Of a stretch of 64,000 nucleotides of DNA, positions 58,704 to 64,000 are shown piece by piece (position 1 is the first letter of the stretch; each line of letters starts with the position of its first letter). Under the pieces are notes generated by a model that saw only the letters and a program-made list of their open reading frames with translations, was not told the DNA's origin and did not search any database. Origin of the DNA: Enoplolaimus lenunculus (taxonomy: Eukaryota > Nematoda > Enoplea > Enoplida > Thoracostomopsidae); contig JASANG010001733.1 of assembly GCA_030248215.1 (NCBI GenBank), forward strand, positions 124,001-188,000. Direction: 5' to 3'. Both the position numbers and the translations under genes were made by a program.

Positions 58704-59069
58704 TCAACTCACGATCAGACACATTGGAATACCCGTCGCATCGACATTGCAAATTCTGCTTGGGACATTTTTGTACTTTTATTGATGCCAGCATATTTTC
58801 AAGTTTTATTAAAATAATCTGAAATGTGACTGTTTACAAGCCAGGTGCATTGTTTCTGGACAAATTTTCTCGTTTGTGCAAGCAAATCTTGGGCCGCCGC
58901 TTGCAATATTCTGTTCACCAGTCCCAACCTTCATCGAATGCAAGATATCGTGCTCTAGCTACAGTTACCGGACATATGCATAACGTCCTGACAGCGCATA
59001 ATCAAAGTTGCCAATTCTGCATCTCTGCTCTATAGACAATACAGTCTTTGCACCAGACATAAATGCACT
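58704..59069. other. Block without recognised gene
   Basis: Nothing recognised. Confidence 0.4.
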
Positions 59070-59405
59070 GGGACAGTGGGACAACCGGGACAGCTGGGAC
59101 AACGGGACAGCTGGGACAACTGGGGCAGCCGGGACAGTGGTACAGATAGGACAGTTGGGACAACGGGGACAGCAGGGTCATCTGGGACAGCGGGGACATC
59201 TGAGACAGCAGGGACAGCTGGGACAACGGGGACAGCTGAGACAGCTGGGCCAGCTGGGAAAGCGGGAACAGCTGGAACAGCGGGGACAGCCGAAAGTGCG
59301 GGGACAGCGGGGACAGCTGACACAGTTGGGACAGCTGACACAGTTGGGACAGCTGGGACAACGGGGACAGGAGGGACAGTGGAACATCCGGGACAGCGGT
59401 ACAAC
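59070..59405. repeat. Minisatellite of GGGACAGCT units
   Basis: About 37 units of a 9-bp repeat, GGGACAGCT / GGGACAACG / GGGACAGCG variants. The period of nine keeps several frames open on both strands (96-133 codons); their compositions follow the repeat and they are not taken as genes. Confidence 0.95.
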
Positions 59406-59573
59406 GTAAGACTTAAGGAAAATATATAAATGAATCGTTGTCATTACGCAAAATAAAGCTCTGAACAAACGCGCAACGGCGACATTTAGAGCATAATATA
59501 CCTATAGCAACTGCTTTTTAAAAGCTATAAATATTTACTTTGTATACTTTAGGTCCGATTATCAGCCGTTGTC

Positions 59574-59652
59574 GCAGCTGTCCCCCCTGTTCCAGCTGAA
59601 CCCGCTTTCCCAGCTGTCCGCGCTGTCCCCGCTGTCCCGGAACAGCGGGACG
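59574..59652. repeat. Inverted satellite block of the GGGACAGCT minisatellite
   Basis: CAGCTGTCCC / CCGCTGTCCC units, the complement of the array at 59070-59405, about 170 bp downstream of it. Confidence 0.9.
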
Positions 59653-60056
59653 GCGCTCAGCGTATTAACATAGGCCGAACATTTTCACAACAATAAATAA
59701 ACTTTCTGTTTAAGAAACACAATCGTCTTTTTGCATGAATCTCGTATTTTTTATTTCATTTCGAACGCACTTGCAGAATATGTGTGACAAAAAATTGCAA
59801 GATACGTGTTTTATTACTATTTTGGACATAAAAAAGAAAATTTCATACAAACAACGGACACGAATTTTTACCGGTAACAAATATCCGCTAACACATTGGT
59901 TTGCACCCTGCGTTTATTGTGTCCTTTCACCGGCGGTACAGCAGCACAAAAAACCAGTTTAGTAGAAACTTTTTACTGAACCGAACATGCATACCTGTCA
60001 ACCCTGAATCAAAAACTCTTAGAGAGATCACTCAATAACAAAGTCCATGTATAAAA
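59653..60056. other. Block without recognised gene
   Basis: A 75-codon frame at 59735-59962 (plus) has no recognisable features. Confidence 0.35.
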
Positions 60057-60460
60057 CAGGGGCGTGCAACCGAAATTCCGTTTTTTCACCGGAATTTTCC
60101 GGTATTTTCGGTATTGAAAAATTTTCTCATTCGAAAACTGGCCCACTTTCAGGACCGTCCGGTTTCTGGTGTCTGTATAGGCTTACATTCTAGACCACAG
60201 TTTTTCCTTAGGCTTAGGAATACGCTTTTGCAACGCTTAGGTTTAGGACTTAGGAATACGCTTAATCTACTGTTACGGCCCTAAAAATAGCATTGACCCA
60301 AACATTTAAGAAATTTGGCATAATATTCTAACTTGGTTTTTTAAAATTGTCTCAGCGTTTTTGCCAATTTCAATTTGTGTCATACTCCATAATTAAGGAA
60401 ACGGAATTTGAAAAAGTTACCGTAAACGGAACCGGAAAATACATGCCACGGAAATTCATT
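60057..60460. mobile_element. hAT-like MITE, copy 2, with a nested TTAGGC-core element
   Basis: Left end CAGGGGCGTGCAACCG, then CCGGAATTTTCCGGTATTTT and GAAAAATTTTCTCATTCG as in copy 1 (45550). The homology resumes after 60300 (TTTGGCATAATATTC, CATACTCCATAATT). The right terminus is worn. Confidence 0.7.
60165..60296. mobile_element. TTAGGC-core element nested inside the hAT-like MITE
   Basis: TTTCTGGTGTCTGTATAGGC, TTAGGCTTAGGAATACGC units and CTACTGTTACGGCCCTAAAA match the TGTTACTTTA-ended type. Its host element is interrupted at this point. Confidence 0.7.
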
Positions 60461-60506
60461 TTAATTTTCTTTTTGCAATAGTATTGGTTAAATAACCCTT
60501 AGCTGG

Positions 60507-60863
60507 CAGGGTACAACGGAGGTCTGCCTTCGGCAGAAAATCGGCGTCCGGCTCCGGTAGAATTTTTGCCGGAGGTTCCGGCAATTTCGGTTGTACAATT
60601 TTGCATTATTTCGCAAAATTTACCTGTTTAGCGCGTTTCGTTTTACTGTTGTCTACAATTTTCAAAAAATAATTTCCCAAATTTCGCAGAAAATTAGCGT
60701 AACCAAACAACTTAACTACATTGCAGATATTGGCTAAAATTAACTAGTTAACATCATTTTTACTACCTAATTTCGAATCACCGTTTACTTCACTTCCGGC
60801 TGCGGCTTCGGCAACTTTGGTTGACCTCCGGCCCCGGTATTTTTCACCTCCGGTTGCACCCTG
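60507..60863. mobile_element. hAT-like MITE, copy 3 (GGAGGT variant)
   Basis: 357 bp. Left end CAGGGTACAACGGAGGTC, right end (complement) CAGGGTGCAACCGGAGGTG. Subterminal CGGCTCCGG / CCGGCCCCGG repeats. The flanks do not give a clear 8-bp duplication. Confidence 0.75.
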
Positions 60864-62225
60864 TTATAGTTGAAGATAGAGAGAGAAAGAGAGAGAAAGT
60901 TTACTAGTCAATTTAACACTTCTCCACCGCTCATATGAAGATTATAACAAAACAATACAACCAACACAGATATAGTTAACAACGATTATTCACCCTATAA
61001 TCACTTGATCTGCTGAATTTTAGATTTTCACACGAATAGAAATCTACTTAATTTTTGTCGTCATTTTTAGTAAAATATCTTAATTTCCAAAGACCAAAAT
61101 TCATTTCAACATTCTGTACTAAACAAAAGAAAAACACATGGGCTTGAATTTTTCACTTTTTACGTTTTCCGAACCGACCGGACAATCTGATCGTCTTTTC
61201 AAACCAACCAAACGGACCTTCACAGCCTGGCCGGAGAAACAAATCCTTTGTAGCTTTTCACTTTTCCAAAATTGCTATCTTTCCATCATTTCTTACCAAT
61301 CCAAAGCAAAACGTAGGTACAAATACGCTTCAATTTTCCACTTTTCCCGTTTTTGTTGAGTCGGACAGCACATTCAAATTTTTAAGCCGAACCAAACCTC
61401 AGCCTCTATTCTGGACTTCTGAGACAAATATTCATTTGGATTTTCCTGTTTTCCTTTTTCAGTAATTTAAAACGTATGCTTTTGATTTTTCCATCTACTT
61501 ACCGAAAAACATTCACCTCAAACAGGAAACAGGGGTGATTAGCTGCAGTCCCAGCTACAGATTTTAAATCTTTGAAAATGGGAATCCCATGCGCTATACA
61601 TTGTCCATAATAAACAGGACCCAACCCCCGTGTTTATTAACAAGCTCAAGCGATTAAAATGGTACACAAACAAATCAAATATATACGTGATATACACACA
61701 AAAAATTGCCTTGAAATTCCAAAGAAGTGTTTGGAAATTGAATTTCAATGCTATTTTGAGATGCGCTCAGGCTCAACTCAACCTAAGTTTACACTTTGGA
61801 CGTATGTATCATCAAAACCAGTCATACATCTCAGACATGTCGTGTTTCTATAAAACTTCATAGTACTAAATTTCAGATCACCGTTTGAAATCAGACAATA
61901 ATTTAATGCGTAAGGACTCAAATCGCCACTTCGCGGTCCATTCGTCTGGTAATACGTAAGTTTCTAAACTTTGACAAAACTTAATTCGAAATGAAAACAT
62001 GAGCCTTGTAAGCCGTAGAACAGAATTTTCAAAGTACGAAGGTACGTATTCGAATGATTTTCATACACAGATGTTCGGTAGCTATCTGTAAAGCAAGCCA
62101 TTGTAATTTTGCACTTGTATTTCTGATAGCGAAATTTAGTTTCTTTGAAAAAATGTTTCCAGAACAATACCAATGAAACAGACACGCATTTGTTATCTAA
62201 TATTATTAATATGCCCTTATAAACT
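60864..62225. other. Region downstream of ALG1
   Basis: A GA microsatellite at about 60872-60899. Otherwise no gene or named repeat recognised; it includes the ALG1 3' UTR, whose end could not be placed. Confidence 0.5.
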
Positions 62226-62659
62226 TCAACGTTCGTCAACAACAGGCCTCATCACCTTGTCCCAGTTCTGTTGCCAACTCATTAATCTGTTATTTTGGTT
62301 ATTCTTTGACAAATTACTGAGTACCACACCATTCGGAAACGATTCCAAGCAACTAGAAAGCTGTTTCGCAAGAGATGGGGCATCGGTAAAAACCAATCCG
62401 TTTATGCCAACGTTAATAAGCTCACGCAAACACTCACCGTAGTCGTAGGCCAGAACTGGCAGACTCACGCCCAACATATCGACAACCTTCATTGGTAAAT
62501 CTAAACCCGATGACGAAGCATGTAAACAAATCCCCAAATCAGATGCTGCCAAAACGAGCGGATAGTCCCTTGGATCAAGCCATGGAGTCAGGAATGTGAC
62601 CCGAGATGAATCGAAGCTTGCCAATAACTTAACGTAGTGTGTCTTCAGAGGTCCTTTTC
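62226..62659 (-). CDS. ALG1: ALG1 exon, terminal
   Basis: Begins after acceptor GTTCTAG, completes the Gly codon and reads GKGPLKTHYVKLLASFD. It carries the sugar-nucleotide-binding region with SSSGLDLPMKVVDM and ends RPVVDER-stop. Confidence 0.95.
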
Positions 62660-64000
62660 CTAGAACAGTTAACTAAAATAAGTAATTTTCGAAGTTGTAG
62701 TTCAATCAAATAACGCTCGCTATCAAGTATACTATAGAGACCAGAATGTAATGGTAGACGATTAGAGATGACAACAATTTTGAGTTCCAATCAATAGGAA
62801 CCGGTAATCCTAATTGAAACCAAATAATAAATAGAGTCCATAAGAAATAATCATAATTCATAAAAAGCCTAAAGCAAAAGAATGGCCTGCCAAGACTGCA
62901 CAAATAAATAAGTGACACAGACAACCAACAAAAACTATATTAAAACCAGAACAAAGAGTAACCCCCCTGTTATACGGATCAATTTAAGGATCAAGATTAC
63001 ATCGGTTACATCAAACCACATTCCTCAGATAGTTGCTATTATATTGGACATGAAACAGTTTCATAAAAAATTCGTGCCATTTCTATCAAAGAAAAGTATA
63101 TATTTTACAGATACCGCATCAAAATTATCACAATTGCATGTTAAGTTGCAACTTTACAAGGTGGATCTGCGAAAACGGCAAAACAGTAAAACAATACAGT
63201 ATTGAAACAATTTCCAAACTAACCTGTAATAATCACACATAAACGTGGTAAATCAATTCCGCTCGACTCCGCTAAATCTTCATAGAGTTTAATTGCTTCA
63301 AGAAGCATATCAAAATTTTCGTCCGCTGTCCAACTTGTGGAACTAACGATAAGAGCAGGGCGATCAGTTTTCGGTTGGACCAAGCCGTTACGTGCGACAT
63401 ACGTAAATACGGTTTCTTCACATGCACAATCTGAAAAATGCTAATATTATCATAGTGTTTCAAAATTAGGTCAGCAAAAACGTTTTGTTATTTACTTTCA
63501 GCACTCTAAATCAAAAAACCAACAAGCACAAGACATGCTCCCAAAATGGCCGTACTATTACTATCACTAGGCTAAATACAGCTATACCTAACGGCAACAT
63601 TATTGTTTAACGTCAAATTTAAAAGAAGACCCGTTTTTCAATTTTGATTATTTTTGTCAAGTTCCGGCAGAGAAAATTTCGCATACTCGCAAATTAAAGT
63701 GAAATAAAGCATTGTACAATCCCGAACATCTTGTGCCTCGCAATACCCGCTTGCAATTCAGGATAAATATTGGCTAGTCTACACCACAACTGGTGTTTCA
63801 TTTCCCACGTTAGCGGTCCGTTGAATACTTCATGAGGACGATCATAAAGCACAATAATGGAACGTTGAATGCCAAATTGAGTCACTATATCCTTCGCCAT
63901 TGCATTACTGACGCAAATATGCTTATCAGCTTTCCGTGCCCAGACGCCTTCCCATCGTTTGGTCGCAGTCACAAACGGATGCTCAGATTTTAAGCGAAGC
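62226..64000 (-). CDS. ALG1: ALG1, chitobiosyldiphosphodolichol beta-mannosyltransferase (C-terminal part)
   Basis: Three minus-strand exons (63747..64000, 63224..63430, 62226..62659) give the C-terminal 290 or so residues of ALG1; the N-terminal part lies beyond the window. ALG1 (glycosyltransferase family 33) adds the first mannose, beta-1,4, from GDP-mannose to GlcNAc2-PP-dolichol on the cytosolic face of the ER. Diagnostic stretches: HICVSNAM, VLYDRP, RPALIVSSTSWTADENFD, VIITGKGPLK, VTFLTPWLDPRDYPLVLAASD, CLHASSSGLDLPMKVVDM and NGLVFTD. Each has a close counterpart in animal ALG1. The last exon ends with a stop at 62226-62228. No break or frame problem is seen. The first junction is ambiguous between two splice pairs. 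Intron 2 carries a decayed Tc1/mariner-like MITE. Confidence 0.95.
62660..63223 (-). other. ALG1 intron 2
   Basis: A 564-bp intron. Contains the decayed MITE at 62731-62850; nothing else recognised. Confidence 0.85.
62731..62850. mobile_element. Tc1/mariner-like MITE, decayed, in ALG1 intron
   Basis: TTTTGAGTTCCAATCAATAG, AATCCTAATTGAAACC and ATAGAGTCCATAAG match the internal part of the family element at 31120-31568, preceded by a worn left end (ACTATAGAGACCAGAATG). Confidence 0.7.
63224..63430 (-). CDS. ALG1: ALG1 exon, middle
   Basis: Begins after acceptor TTTTTCAG (or four codons earlier after ATATTAG). Encodes CEETVFTYVARNG, RPALIVSSTSWTADENFD, LLEAIKLYEDLAESSGI and LPRLCVIIT. Ends with one base of the split Gly codon at donor ACAG/GTTAGT. 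Confidence 0.93.
63431..63746 (-). other. ALG1 intron 1
   Basis: About 316 bp (or 268 bp with the alternative splice pair). Nothing recognised inside. Confidence 0.8.
63747..64000 (-). CDS. ALG1: ALG1 exon, upstream (cut by window edge)
   Basis: Encodes LRLKSEHPFVTATKRWEG, WARKADKHICVSNAM, SIIVLYDRPHEVFNG and on to LANIYPELQAG. The frame is open to the window end. The donor is either G/GTATTG at 63746 (phase 1, fitting the acceptor at 63431) or ATT/GTACAA at 63717 (phase 0, fitting an acceptor at 63443). Confidence 0.9.

Noticed and set aside
59002-59468. Five overlapping frames rich in Gly/Thr/Gln or Pro/Cys/Ser resembling collagen-like or mucin-like proteins
   Set aside because: All arise from the 9-bp GGGACAGCT minisatellite read in different frames and strands.
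1-64000. LTR retrotransposons, endogenous viruses or Polinton-like elements
   Set aside because: I recognised no reverse transcriptase, integrase, protease, capsid or envelope signature and no paired LTRs.
1-64000. CRISPR array, bacterial operons or rRNA genes
   Set aside because: Repeats lack CRISPR spacing, genes are spliced, and no rRNA-like conserved sequence was seen.

Overview
This is an AT-rich, intron-containing animal (metazoan) genomic window that is poor in genes and rich in repeats. Two host genes can be supported, one at each end and both on the minus strand. At the left, four exons (about 3446 down to 908) encode the N-lobe and most of the catalytic core of a serine/threonine protein kinase with TBK1/IKK-epsilon-like and ULK-like features; its C-terminal lobe is not seen. 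At the right edge, three exons (64000 down to 62226) encode the C-terminal part of ALG1, the beta-1,4-mannosyltransferase of N-glycan assembly. Intron phases match at every kinase junction. At ALG1 they match at the second junction, while the first has two possible splice pairs.

The 58 kb in between holds no gene I can identify. It is packed with short non-autonomous DNA elements: (i) elements with terminal inverted repeats whose cores are degenerate arrays of the telomere-like hexamer TTAGGC, with an 8-bp target duplication at the best copy; (ii) a four-copy, 259-263 bp piggyBac-type MITE family flanked by TTAA, with a tRNA-like core inside that carries Pol III A and B boxes; (iii) Tc1/mariner-like MITEs flanked by TA; (iv) hAT-like elements starting CAGGGTGCAACC; (v) a family with CGACAATTTGTCG ends; (vi) several foldback elements, including a 0.94 kb structure with about 220-bp arms that are about 96% identical. 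There are also tandem arrays (periods about 9, 54, 83, 102, 127, 188 and 195 bp) and a tRNA-like SINE head. I recognise no LTR element, endogenous virus, LINE reverse transcriptase, CRISPR array or rRNA.

A block at 51.6-57.3 kb is locally richer in GC and contains several short coding-like stretches (a cysteine-rich ORF, a 161-codon candidate terminal exon, others). These may be exons of an unrecognised gene or decayed genes, and are given low confidence.

The organism cannot be fixed from sequence alone. TTAGGC is the nematode telomere unit, but here it lies inside dispersed transposon-like elements, so it is not diagnostic. Intron richness and ALG1 similarity to animal proteins fit an AT-rich invertebrate; a tunicate is one possibility, held only weakly. 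The two genes have no evident functional link.
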